The translations under genes and the position numbers were made by a program. 40,235 bases of DNA from Nocardioides sp. (GTDB lineage: Bacteria > Actinomycetota > Actinomycetes > Propionibacteriales > Nocardioidaceae). Location: the NCBI RefSeq assembly GCF_029937575.1, contig NZ_JAPYPS010000020.1, positions 23,434-63,668 of the forward strand, given 5' to 3'. Below are positions 15,441-23,207 of this stretch, piece after piece (positions within the stretch are counted from its first letter, which is position 1; every line of letters starts with the position of its first letter). The notes below the pieces were generated by a model that saw nothing but the letters and a program-made list of their open reading frames with translations, was not told where the DNA came from and made no database searches.

Positions 15441-16835
15441 TCACGAGTCGAAGCCCAATCCCACCCGGTCCAGCCCCCGCAGCCACAGGTTGCGATGACC
15501 CCCGGAGCGGTCGGCGCGCTCCAGGGACCAGCGGGTCGCGTTGATGCCCAGCGCGCGCAGCGGCTCGGGCGGGAACGGCAACGGCTTGGTGCGCACCATC
15601 TCCAGCTCGGCGCGCTCCGACGCCACCCCGTCGAGGAGGTCGAGCATCACGTCGGCGCCGAAGCGCGTGGCCGCCACCCCGAGCCCCGTGTAGCCCAGGG
15701 CGTACGCCGCGCGCCCGGCGTACGCCGTCCCGAAGAAGGCCGCGAAACGGCTGCAGGTGTCGATCACCCCGCCCCACCGGTGCGTGAACCGCACCCCCTC
15801 GAGCTGGGGGAACGTCTCGAAGAAGTGCGCGGCCAGCAGCCCGTGGGTGCGGTCGGACTGCTCGAGGCCGCGGTCGATCCGGGAGCCGTAGTGGTAGACC
15901 GCGTCGTAGCCGCCCCACAGGATCCGGTGGTCGCGGGTCAGCCGGAAGTAGTGGAACAGGTTGGCGCTGTCCCCGACACCCTCCCGCCCGGCCCAGCCGA
16001 TGGCGGCCCGCTGCTCGGCCGAGAGCGGCTCGGTCATCAGCACGTGGTCGTAGACCGGGACCGTCATCAGCCGCAGTCGACGCAGCAGCGGCGGGAACGC
16101 GTTGGTCGCCAGCGCCACCCGCCTGGCCCGCACCTCGCCACGCGCGGTGCGCGCGACCACGCCCCACCCGTCGGGCTCCACCGACCGCACGGGACTTCCC
16201 TCGTGGATCACCACCCCGAGGTCGAGACAGGCCTGACGCAGACCCCACGCCAGCCGTGCTGGCTCGACCATCGCGGTGCCGGTGCGGTCCAGCAGCCCGG
16301 CGACGTACGTCGGGGAGTCGACGCGGGCGCGCACGCCTGCGGCATCCAGGAGCTCGACGTCGTGGCCGTGCTCGCGCATCAGGTCGCACGCCTCCGCGAG
16401 CTCGGCGGCCTGGTGCGGCGCGGCGGCCACGGCCAGCTCACCGGTCTCCTCCCAGTGACAGTCGATGCCGTGACGGGCGATGGTCTCCCCGATCTCGCGG
16501 AGGTTCTGCGCCCCCATCGCGTCGAGGCGAGACAGCTCGTCAGGCCAGCGCTCGAGGCCGTTGAAGAAGCCGTGCGTGAGGGAGGCTGCGGCGAAGCCGC
16601 CGTTGCGACCGCTCGCCTCGTAGCCGCACGCCCCGGCCTCCAGGACGGCCACCGAGCGGCCCGGGTCGCGCTCGACGGCTCGCAGGGCCGTCCACAGCCT
16701 CGAGTAGCCCCCGCCCACGACGACGAGGTCCGCCGCGGCCCGACCGACCAGCGGTGGCAGCACGTCGGGTCGGGCGGGGTCGTCGAGCCAGTAGACGCCT
16801 CGGCGCGCCCCCGCGAGCGCCCCAGCGGCACTCAC
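15441..16835 (-). CDS. FAD-dependent amine oxidase, PuuB-like (gamma-glutamylputrescine oxidase type)
   Basis: This 464-residue DAO-family (PF01266) oxidoreductase has a short lead (YWLDDPARPD) and then the FAD-binding motif ADLVVVGGGYSRLWTAL. CGYEASGRNGGF and GYTGLGVAATRFGADVMLDL near the C-terminus are typical of PuuB/OrdL-like enzymes that oxidise an amine to an aldehyde with release of ammonia and H2O2. The third glycine of the dinucleotide motif (GxGxxG) is Arg, encoded AGG; most relatives carry Gly there. The GTG start overlaps the PotC stop as GTGA, making this the last gene of the importer operon. Coupling to a polyamine importer supports a polyamine substrate. No glutamylputrescine synthetase is seen in the window. 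Confidence 0.88.
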   Translation of the reverse strand: MSAAGALAGARRGVYWLDDPARPDVLPPLVGRAAADLVVVGGGYSRLWTALRAVERDPGRSVAVLEAGACGYEASGRNGGFAAASLTHGFFNGLERWPDELSRLDAMGAQNLREIGETIARHGIDCHWEETGELAVAAAPHQAAELAEACDLMREHGHDVELLDAAGVRARVDSPTYVAGLLDRTGTAMVEPARLAWGLRQACLDLGVVIHEGSPVRSVEPDGWGVVARTARGEVRARRVALATNAFPPLLRRLRLMTVPVYDHVLMTEPLSAEQRAAIGWAGREGVGDSANLFHYFRLTRDHRILWGGYDAVYHYGSRIDRGLEQSDRTHGLLAAHFFETFPQLEGVRFTHRWGGVIDTCSRFAAFFGTAYAGRAAYALGYTGLGVAATRFGADVMLDLLDGVASERAELEMVRTKPLPFPPEPLRALGINATRWSLERADRSGGHRNLWLRGLDRVGLGFDS

Positions 16836-17755
16836 AGCGACACACGCCGCCGGCGGTTGTTCAGCTCGCCGGCCACGACGATGGCGATCGAGACCACGAT
16901 CATCACGGTCCCGATGACGTTGATCTGCATCGGCACGGTGCGCCTGCTCACGCCGTAGACGTACATCGGGAAGGTCGTGGTGTTCCCGGAGTTGAGGTTG
17001 GTGATGATGAAGTCGTCGAAGGACAGCGAGAAGCTCAGGAGCGCGGCACCCAGGATCCCCGGGAAGACCAGCGGGAAGGTGATCCGCCAGAAGGTCTGGG
17101 CGGGGGTGGCGTAGAGGTCCATCGCGGCCTGCTCGAGGTTGTCGTCCATGCCGGCCAGGCGGGCTCGGACCGTGACGACGACGAAGGACAGGCAGAACAT
17201 GATGTGGGCGACGAGGATCGTCCAGAAGCCCAGCTGGCCGGCGAGACCGGAGGCCACGAACATCGCGAGCAGCGACGAGCCGAGCACGATCTCCGGCGCG
17301 GCCATCGGCAGGAAGATGAGCAGGTTGCTGGTCGAGCGCCCGACGAACTCGTGGCGCACCATCGCGAAGGCGGCCAGGGTGCCGAGGACGGTGGCGACCA
17401 GGGTCGCGAGCAGCCCGATCTCGATGCTGCGCCCGAGCGCCTCGCACATGCTCGGGTCCTCGCAGGGATTCAGCCAGTTGTCGAGGGTGAAGCCCTGGAA
17501 CTGGTAGATCTTCGACTGCTCGCTCAGCGGCTGGTTGAAGCTCATCAGGACCACGACGGCGATGGGCACGAACGTGTAGGCGAGGACGAGCAGGCCGAGG
17601 ATCAGGACCAGGTGGTCCTTGAGCCAGCCCACGAGGTCGCCCCGCGGTGCTCGCGCCGGCGTCGGGGTAGGCGTGGGTCGCGGTGGGCGAGGGGCACCGC
17701 CCTGGGCGACCGGGCGCGCCCTCGCTCCGGGCTGGGGGTCCTGGAGGTCGGTCAC
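16832..17755 (-). CDS. potC: Spermidine/putrescine-type ABC permease, PotC-like
   Basis: This 307-residue inner-membrane permease has six predicted helices after a Pro/Arg-rich N-terminal extension of about 40 residues. The EAA loop that contacts the ATPase reads EQAAMDLYATPAQTFWRITF near residue 215, and the segment LSFDDFIITN is typical of PotC. The GTG start overlaps the PotB stop (GTGA) and its stop overlaps the PuuB-like start (GTGA). The N-terminal extension with TPTPTPARAP is unusual and looks like a slippage-prone low-complexity region. Confidence 0.9.
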   Translation of the reverse strand: MTDLQDPQPGARARPVAQGGAPRPPRPTPTPTPARAPRGDLVGWLKDHLVLILGLLVLAYTFVPIAVVVLMSFNQPLSEQSKIYQFQGFTLDNWLNPCEDPSMCEALGRSIEIGLLATLVATVLGTLAAFAMVRHEFVGRSTSNLLIFLPMAAPEIVLGSSLLAMFVASGLAGQLGFWTILVAHIMFCLSFVVVTVRARLAGMDDNLEQAAMDLYATPAQTFWRITFPLVFPGILGAALLSFSLSFDDFIITNLNSGNTTTFPMYVYGVSRRTVPMQINVIGTVMIVVSIAIVVAGELNNRRRRVSL

Positions 17756-18612
17756 AACAGCTCCTCGGTCCCGGCGCGACGGACGTAGACGATCACCATC
17801 GCCAGGATCATCAGCATCAGGATCACCGACAGCGCCCCGGCGGCGGGGTAGTCGTTGGCGTCGGTGAACAGGCTCTGGATGACGTTGCCGATCATCCGGG
17901 TGTTGGTGTTCCCGAGGATCTCGGCGTTGATGAAGTCGCCCACGGCCGGGATGAAGGTCAGCAGCGTGCCCGACACGACGCCGGGCAGGGACAGCGGCCA
18001 GGTCACCTTGAAGAAGGCGCGCACCGGGTTGGCGTAGAGGTCGCCGGAGGCCTCGATCAGGCGGTAGTCGATCTTGTCGAGGCTGGCGAAGAGCGGCAGC
18101 ACCATGAACGGCAGGAAGTTGTACGTCAGTCCGGCCACGACCGCGAACGGGGTCGCGAGCAGTCGGTCGTCCGCGCCGAGGATGTGCACGAACTGCAACG
18201 TGTCGACGACGAACCCGTCGTCGGCGAGCAGCAGCTTCCACGACAGGGTGCGGATCAGGAAGCTGGTGAAGAACGGGGCGATCACCAGGACCAGGAGCAG
18301 CACCTTCCAGCGCCCCGACTTGAAGGCGATCGCGTAGGCCAGGACGTAGCCGAGCACGAGGCAGAAGAACGTCGCGGTGGCGCCGTACAGCAAGGAGCGC
18401 AGCATCGGCTGCCAGTAGTCCCGGATCACGTCGACGTAGTTGCCGAACGCGTAGGACATCTCGTAGCCGCGGAAGTCCGAGCCGGACGGGTCGTAGAGGC
18501 TGGTCGCGACCAGGGAGTAGAAGGGGAAGGCGAAGAAGAGCAGGAGCCACAGCCCGCCCGGAAGGATCAACAGGTATCCGACGCGGCCCTTGCGCCGGGT
18601 CGTCTCAGCCAT
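17752..18612 (-). CDS. potB: Spermidine/putrescine-type ABC permease, PotB-like
   Basis: This 286-residue permease has six transmembrane helices, the first being GYLLILPGGLWLLLFFAFPF. The EAA loop is LIEASGDLYANPVRAFFKVT near residue 190. SFLIRTLSWKLLL and FIPAVGDFINAEILGN are typical of PotB. The ATG at 18612 overlaps the ATPase stop by 8 bp. With PotC it forms the heterodimeric channel of the importer. Confidence 0.92.
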   Translation of the reverse strand: MAETTRRKGRVGYLLILPGGLWLLLFFAFPFYSLVATSLYDPSGSDFRGYEMSYAFGNYVDVIRDYWQPMLRSLLYGATATFFCLVLGYVLAYAIAFKSGRWKVLLLVLVIAPFFTSFLIRTLSWKLLLADDGFVVDTLQFVHILGADDRLLATPFAVVAGLTYNFLPFMVLPLFASLDKIDYRLIEASGDLYANPVRAFFKVTWPLSLPGVVSGTLLTFIPAVGDFINAEILGNTNTRMIGNVIQSLFTDANDYPAAGALSVILMLMILAMVIVYVRRAGTEELL

Positions 18613-19774
18613 CGACACCGACCTGCTGGGCACCGGCACTGGCGTCCTGCGACTGGTCGAGGACGAAGGCGTACTCCGGTCGCCAGGACAGCTCGACCGA
18701 CTCACCCACCCGGAACATCCGGACCCGGCCGGTGTTCTGCTGGAAGACCTGGAGCTCCTGGCCCCACGGCATCCGGACGAGGTACTGCGTGCTGACCCCG
18801 ACGAAGCTGACGTCGGTGACGACGCCGCCCGGGATGGTGTTGCCGGGGGCGTCCAGCTCCTCACCCGGCTCGCCGATGAGGACCTTCTCCGGACGGATGC
18901 CGACCCACCCGGCGTCGCCGTCGGTGTGCGTGCGACCCGTCGGCACCGACACGGTGATCCCGTGCATGTCGACGGTCACGACGTCGGAGGCGCGGGAGGT
19001 GATCGTGCCGGCGATGAGGTTGGACTGGCCCAGGAAGTTGGCGACGAAGGTGCTGCGCGGGTTCTCGTAGAGCTCGGCCGGGGCGCCCATCTGCTCGATG
19101 AGGCCCTTGTTCATCACCGCGACCGTGTCGGCCATCGTCATGGCCTCCTCCTGGTCGTGGGTGACGTGGATGAAGGTGAGACCGACCTCGGTCTGGATCC
19201 GCTTGAGCTCGATCTGCATGGAGCGGCGCAGCTTGAGGTCCAGCGCTCCGAGGGGCTCGTCGAGCAGCAGCACCTCGGGCTTGTTGATCAGCGCCCGGGC
19301 CAGGGCGACCCGCTGCTGCTGGCCCCCGGAAAGCTGGGCGGGTCGCTTGCGGGCCTGGCTGCCGAGCTCGACGAGGTCCAGCATGTCGGCCACCTGGGTC
19401 TCGACGTCGCGCTGCTTGCGGCGGCGCAGCCCGAAGGCGACGTTCTCGAAGATGTCGAGGTGCGGGAAGAGCGCGTAGCTCTGGAAGACCGTGTTGACCG
19501 GCCGCTGGTAGGGCTTCGAGCGGGTGATGTCCTGGCCCGCCAGCGTGATCGTGCCGGACGTGGGGCTGTCGAGGCCGGCCACCATCCGCAGCGTGGTGGT
19601 CTTGCCGCAGCCCGACGGACCGAGCAGGGCGAAGAACGACCCACGGGGCACGTCGAGGTCGAGGTCGTCGACCGCCGTGAAGGCCGCGAACGACTTGGTG
19701 AGCCCCGCGAGCCGGAGGCCGTCGTACGCCGCGTCCAGCTGCGCTGCCGGATCGATCTCAGCCGCCTGTGACAT
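18605..19774 (-). CDS. potA: Polyamine-type ABC transporter ATPase, PotA-like
   Basis: This 389-residue ATPase has Walker [10 protein letters not shown] at 52-60, Q-loop FQSYALFPH, signature [15 protein letters not shown], Walker [13 protein letters not shown] and the H-loop [13 protein letters not shown]-terminal TOBE_2 domain (WVGIRPEKV to the end) is typical of PotA/CysA-type importers and often regulatory. ATG at 19774 overlaps the binding-protein stop by 17 bp; a longer frame from 19816 exists but lies inside the upstream gene. It energises the PotBC permease. Confidence 0.94.
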   Translation of the reverse strand: MSQAAEIDPAAQLDAAYDGLRLAGLTKSFAAFTAVDDLDLDVPRGSFFALLGPSGCGKTTTLRMVAGLDSPTSGTITLAGQDITRSKPYQRPVNTVFQSYALFPHLDIFENVAFGLRRRKQRDVETQVADMLDLVELGSQARKRPAQLSGGQQQRVALARALINKPEVLLLDEPLGALDLKLRRSMQIELKRIQTEVGLTFIHVTHDQEEAMTMADTVAVMNKGLIEQMGAPAELYENPRSTFVANFLGQSNLIAGTITSRASDVVTVDMHGITVSVPTGRTHTDGDAGWVGIRPEKVLIGEPGEELDAPGNTIPGGVVTDVSFVGVSTQYLVRMPWGQELQVFQQNTGRVRMFRVGESVELSWRPEYAFVLDQSQDASAGAQQVGVDG

Positions 19775-20951
19775 TGGCCCACTCCCTCTCGTACTCCTGC
19801 GACTGCCGGTCGTCAAGCGGCATGAAGTCGAACGTCTCGGCGAGCACCTGCTCGTCGGGGAAGATCAGCGGGTTGTCGACCAGCGAGGCGTCGACCTTCT
19901 CCATCGCCTGGCGAGCGCCGTCGACGGGGCAGATGTAGTTGACCCACGCGGCGAGCTTCGCGGCCACCTCGGGCTCGTAGTAGTAGTCGATCCAGGCCTC
20001 GGCGTTGGCCTGGTGGGTGGCCAGGTTGGGGACCAGCATGTTGTCGCTCCACAGCGCCAGGCCCTCCTCCGGCACGACCCACTTGATGTCGGGGTTCTCG
20101 AAGGTCGCCTGGATGACGTCTCCGGACCACGCCTCGCACGCCACGACGTTGCCGGCGGCGAGGTCGTTGAGGTAGTCGTTGCCGACGAAGGAGCGGATCT
20201 GACCGTCGGAGACCACCTTGCGGAGCTCCTCGATGGCGTTCTCCCACTCCTCGGGGGTGAAGTCGTCGGGATCGGCGCCCTGCACCTTGAGGACGAAGGC
20301 CATCGTGTCGCGCATCTCCGAGAGCAGCGTCACCCGGCCCTTGAGGTCGGCCCGGTGGAGCAGCTCGTCGAAGGAGCGCACCTCGCCCACCTGGGCGGCG
20401 TTGTAGGCGATGCCGGTCAGCCCGCTCTGCCACGGCGCGTGGTAGCTCAGGTCTGCGTCCCACTGACGCCCACGCAACGGCGCGATCAGGTTGGCGTGCA
20501 GGTTGGGCACCTTCGCCTTGTCCAACGGCTGGATCCAGCCGAGGGAGATCATCCGCGCCGCCATCCAGTCGGTGAGCACGATCAGGTCCCGGTCGATCGG
20601 CTCGCAGGCGCCCAGCTGGTTGCGCACCTTGGCGTAGAACTCGGCGTTGTCGTTGACGTCGTCGGTGTAGGACACCGTGATCTGGCGACTGTCCTCGAAC
20701 TGCTGGAAGGTCCCCTTCTCCTTCTTGCGCGGGTCGATGTAGCCGGTCCAGTTGGAGATGATCAGCGAGGAGTCGCTCGACGAGACGTCGCCCGCCACGC
20801 ACGAGGCCGGATCCTGCTGCGCGCCCGGGGCGTCGAAGAAGGGCAGCTTGAGGGCGCCGGCCCCGATGCCGGCCACGGCGAGTCCGCCGCCTGTCTGCAG
20901 GAGTCGCCTGCGCGTCACCGCGCCGCGACCACTCCCCACGACTGACGACAT
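19758..20951 (-). CDS. potD: Polyamine-type substrate-binding protein, PotD-like, probable Tat substrate
   Basis: This 397-residue extracytoplasmic binding protein has the N-terminus AVTRRRLLQTGGG, a twin-arginine-like motif at residues 13-16, followed by a short hydrophobic stretch. It may therefore be exported folded. Mature features include IISNWTGYIDPRK, typical of PotD/PotF-type proteins, and VVPEEGLALWSDNM. GGAGGAGGTGG upstream of ATG 20951 is a strong ribosome binding site, as expected for the first and most abundant gene of the operon. The ligand is probably putrescine or spermidine, judged by the downstream oxidase and nearby catabolic enzymes. Confidence 0.92.
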   Translation of the reverse strand: MSSVVGSGRGAVTRRRLLQTGGGLAVAGIGAGALKLPFFDAPGAQQDPASCVAGDVSSSDSSLIISNWTGYIDPRKKEKGTFQQFEDSRQITVSYTDDVNDNAEFYAKVRNQLGACEPIDRDLIVLTDWMAARMISLGWIQPLDKAKVPNLHANLIAPLRGRQWDADLSYHAPWQSGLTGIAYNAAQVGEVRSFDELLHRADLKGRVTLLSEMRDTMAFVLKVQGADPDDFTPEEWENAIEELRKVVSDGQIRSFVGNDYLNDLAAGNVVACEAWSGDVIQATFENPDIKWVVPEEGLALWSDNMLVPNLATHQANAEAWIDYYYEPEVAAKLAAWVNYICPVDGARQAMEKVDASLVDNPLIFPDEQVLAETFDFMPLDDRQSQEYEREWANVTGG

Positions 20952-21019
20952 GCGACCACCTCCTCCGCGGACCGGGGCCAGTCTCGGGATCGTGTCATGC
21001 AGACCGGCAGTCGACAAGG

Positions 21020-21060
21020 GATCTAGTCGAGACGAAACACTCTGGCAACGAAATCAGTTG
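21020..21060 (-). promoter_or_regulatory. Candidate potDABC promoter and operator
   Basis: On the minus strand TTGCCA (21048-21043) and TAGATC (21025-21020) are spaced by 17 bp, an acceptable housekeeping promoter. The -35 is overlapped by CAAC-N7-GTTG (21046-21060), a small inverted repeat in an unusually AT-rich patch between the pot operon and the divergent lrp-type gene. Lrp/AsnC regulators commonly bind such shared divergent regions. Confidence 0.4.
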
Positions 21061-21129
21061 TTTGACGTCGCCAGCGGCGACGAGCCGACATGTGGACGGC
21101 CGGATCAGGCACCCACGGGCCAGGTGTCG

Positions 21130-21135
21130 TAGTTT
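21130..21135 (+). promoter_or_regulatory. -10 element for a leaderless lrp-type transcript
   Basis: TAGTTT fits TANNNT and ends six bases before the ATG at 21142. No ribosome binding site is present upstream, so the message should start at or next to the initiation codon. Confidence 0.5.
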
Positions 21136-21141
21136 GCCGCC

Positions 21142-21621
21142 ATGAGCCCCAAGCATTCCCCGGCTGTGCCATCCGCCCTGCTCGACGACGTGTCCAAGGC
21201 GATCATCGAGGAGCTCCAGCACGACGGACGACGCTCGTACGCCGCCATCGGCAAGGTCGTGGGCCTGTCCGAGGCCGCCGTGCGCCAGCGGGTGCAGAAG
21301 CTCACCGAGGCAGGGGTGATGCAGGTCGTGGCCGTGACCGACCCGCTCCAGCTGGGCTTCGCGCGCCAGGCGATGGTCGGGCTGAAGGTCACCGGTCCGC
21401 TCGAGACCGTCGCCGACGCCGTCGCCGAGATCGCCGAGGTCGACTACGTGGTCGTGACCGCCGGGGCCTACGACCTGCTCGTCGAGGTCGTCTGCGAGAG
21501 CGACGACCACCTGCTCGAGGTGCTCTCCTCGCGGATCCGCACGATCCCGGGCGTCGTGGCGACCGAGACGTTCATGTATCTGCAGCTGCGCAAGCAGACC
21601 TACTCGTGGGGCGTGCGGTGA
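21142..21621 (+). CDS. Lrp/AsnC family transcriptional regulator
   Basis: This 159-residue protein has an N-terminal helix-turn-helix (DDVSKAIIEELQHDGRRSYA, then GLSEAAVRQRVQKL) and a C-terminal RAM ligand-binding domain (VGLKVTGPLETVADAVAEI, TAGAYDLLVEVVC, TETFMYLQLRK). It is divergent from the potDABC-oxidase operon, the usual position for its local regulator. It may also control the ALDH and aminotransferase genes. Small amino compounds are the normal effectors of the family; the ligand here is unknown. Confidence 0.92.
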   Translation: MSPKHSPAVPSALLDDVSKAIIEELQHDGRRSYAAIGKVVGLSEAAVRQRVQKLTEAGVMQVVAVTDPLQLGFARQAMVGLKVTGPLETVADAVAEIAEVDYVVVTAGAYDLLVEVVCESDDHLLEVLSSRIRTIPGVVATETFMYLQLRKQTYSWGVR

Positions 21622-21661
21622 CGCGGCCGCGCCGGCGGACGCGTCCTGCGGTGGTCGCGGC

Positions 21662-22783
21662 TCAGCCGCTGACCGCCAGCCGGTAGCCGCGCTTGACGAC
21701 GGTCTGCACCGACCGCGTGCCGATCGCCGAGCGCAGCCGCGCCACGGCCATCTCGACGGCGTGCTCCGAGCCGGCCGTGCCGGACGGCAGGTGGGCGAGC
21801 AGGTCCCCGCGGGAGACCACGTGACCGGGGTTGACCAGCAGGGCGTGCAGCACCGCCAGGGGGGCGGGTGAGAGCTTGACCTCGAGGCCGTCGAGCAGGA
21901 CGTCGTCGCCGTGCAGGAGCAGGGTCCGGCCGACGATCTCGATCGAGGTACCGGCCGAGCGCGAGGGCAGCTCGACCTCGAGCTGCTTGATCATCGCCGC
22001 GAGCCGGGAACGCTCCGGGAAGATCGACGGCACTCCCCACAGCTCGAAGGCTGCTGCGGTGACGGGCCCGACGCAGGAGGCGAGGACGTCGGCCTGGAAG
22101 GCGCTGACGACGTCCTCGCGGCGTCCGGTCGAGCCGGCCGCCTCCATCAGGGCCGCGACCGCCGGGGCTGCGGTGAAGGTGACCGCGTGCACCTCGCGGT
22201 CGGCGATCTGGTCGATCAGGTGGAACATCGGCTCCGGGTCCTCGGCGGCCACGACCCGGTAGACCGCCACCGAGGTCACGTCGGCGCCGCGGCGCCGCAG
22301 GGCGTGGGCGACCATCGAGAGCGACTGGCCGTGCTCCTGCACGACGATCCGCTGGCCGTCGAGGCCGCGGCCGCGCAGGTGCTCCAGCACGTCCTCGAAC
22401 TCCTCGGAGGCCGGCGCCCACAGCTCGCGCAACCCGTGGGCGCGCAGCGCGCCGACGCTCTTCGGTCCGCGAGCCAGGATCTCGGCCTCACCCAGCCGGG
22501 CGAGCAGCTGGTCCTTGAGCCCCCACCGGTCGGCTGCGGCGAACCACGCGCGCAGCCCGATCCCGGTCGTCGCCAGGAACAGGTCGATCGGGCGGCTCAG
22601 CACGTCGTCGGTGGCGCTGCGCAGGTGCGCCTCCTCGACGTGGTTGTCCTCCAGCGACAGGGCGGGCGCCCAGACGACCTCCGCCCCGCGTCGCTCGAGC
22701 AGCCCGACCTGCTCCTCCACCTTGCGTGCCGCCGTCACCCCGACCCGGAACCCCGCGAGGGGCGGATCAGGAATCGGGTTCAT
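21662..22783 (-). CDS. nnaR: HemD-like/OmpR-type winged-helix regulator, NnaR-like
   Basis: This 373-residue protein joins an N-terminal uroporphyrinogen-III synthase fold (about residues 1-260; FRVGVTAARKVEEQVGLLER, VQEHGQSLSMVAHALRRRGA) to a C-terminal OmpR-type winged helix (about 275-371; LSPAPLAVLHALLVNPGHVV, VEMAVARLRSAIGTR, VVKRGYRLAV). That architecture is known from NnaR, a co-activator acting with GlnR on nitrate/nitrite genes in Streptomyces and mycobacteria. As the last gene of the nitrate operon it probably provides positive feedback. ATG 22783 is preferred over the longer form because GAGGAG precedes it. It overlaps nirD by 17 bp. Whether the HemD domain still makes uroporphyrinogen III is doubtful. 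Confidence 0.85.
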   Translation of the reverse strand: MNPIPDPPLAGFRVGVTAARKVEEQVGLLERRGAEVVWAPALSLEDNHVEEAHLRSATDDVLSRPIDLFLATTGIGLRAWFAAADRWGLKDQLLARLGEAEILARGPKSVGALRAHGLRELWAPASEEFEDVLEHLRGRGLDGQRIVVQEHGQSLSMVAHALRRRGADVTSVAVYRVVAAEDPEPMFHLIDQIADREVHAVTFTAAPAVAALMEAAGSTGRREDVVSAFQADVLASCVGPVTAAAFELWGVPSIFPERSRLAAMIKQLEVELPSRSAGTSIEIVGRTLLLHGDDVLLDGLEVKLSPAPLAVLHALLVNPGHVVSRGDLLAHLPSGTAGSEHAVEMAVARLRSAIGTRSVQTVVKRGYRLAVSG

Positions 22784-23207
22784 GCGGCTCCTCGTCTCGG
22801 GACTGCTGGGCACCGACCCACACGGTGCGGTCGGCGCCGACGGTCACGGCGTACGTCGGCACCTGGACTGCTGCATCGACTCCCTTGTCCAGGCAACGAC
22901 CGGTCCGCAGATCGTAGGCCTGTTTGTGCAGGGGCGATGCGACGAAGGGCACATCGACGTCGTCGGCGGTCCGGGTCCCGACGATCCCACGGCTCAGCAC
23001 CGAGGCCCGGCCGATCGGGTCGTAGTTGGCCAGCGCGTAGACCTCGTCGGTGTAGGTCCGGAAGACGGCCACTGCCTCGCCACCCACGAGCGCGACGACA
23101 CCGCCCTCGACCTCGATGTCGTCGAGGCGGCACACGGGGGTGCCGGCAGTGGCAGGGGTGCCCGCACCGTCGGTCGATGCCTGGGTCGGATCGGTCTCGA
23201 CGCTCAC
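22767..23207 (-). CDS. nirD: Nitrite reductase small subunit NirD
   Basis: This 146-residue protein has a Rieske-like fold (CRLDDIEVEGGVVALVGGE, YALANYDPIGRASVLSRGIV, ASPLHKQAYDLRTGRCLD). As in typical NirD, the usual Rieske Cys/His ligand set is not present, so it should carry no iron-sulfur cluster and act as the non-catalytic partner of NirB. An extra N-terminal stretch of about 25 residues is Thr/Ala-rich. The GTG start overlaps the nirB stop (GTGA). Confidence 0.92.
   Translation of the reverse strand: MSVETDPTQASTDGAGTPATAGTPVCRLDDIEVEGGVVALVGGEAVAVFRTYTDEVYALANYDPIGRASVLSRGIVGTRTADDVDVPFVASPLHKQAYDLRTGRCLDKGVDAAVQVPTYAVTVGADRTVWVGAQQSRDEEPHEPDS

Noticed and set aside
15269..15544. Pro-rich 91-codon frame downstream of the aminotransferase
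   Set aside because: No ribosome binding site or motif; it overlaps hairpins and the end of the PuuB-like gene on the other strand.
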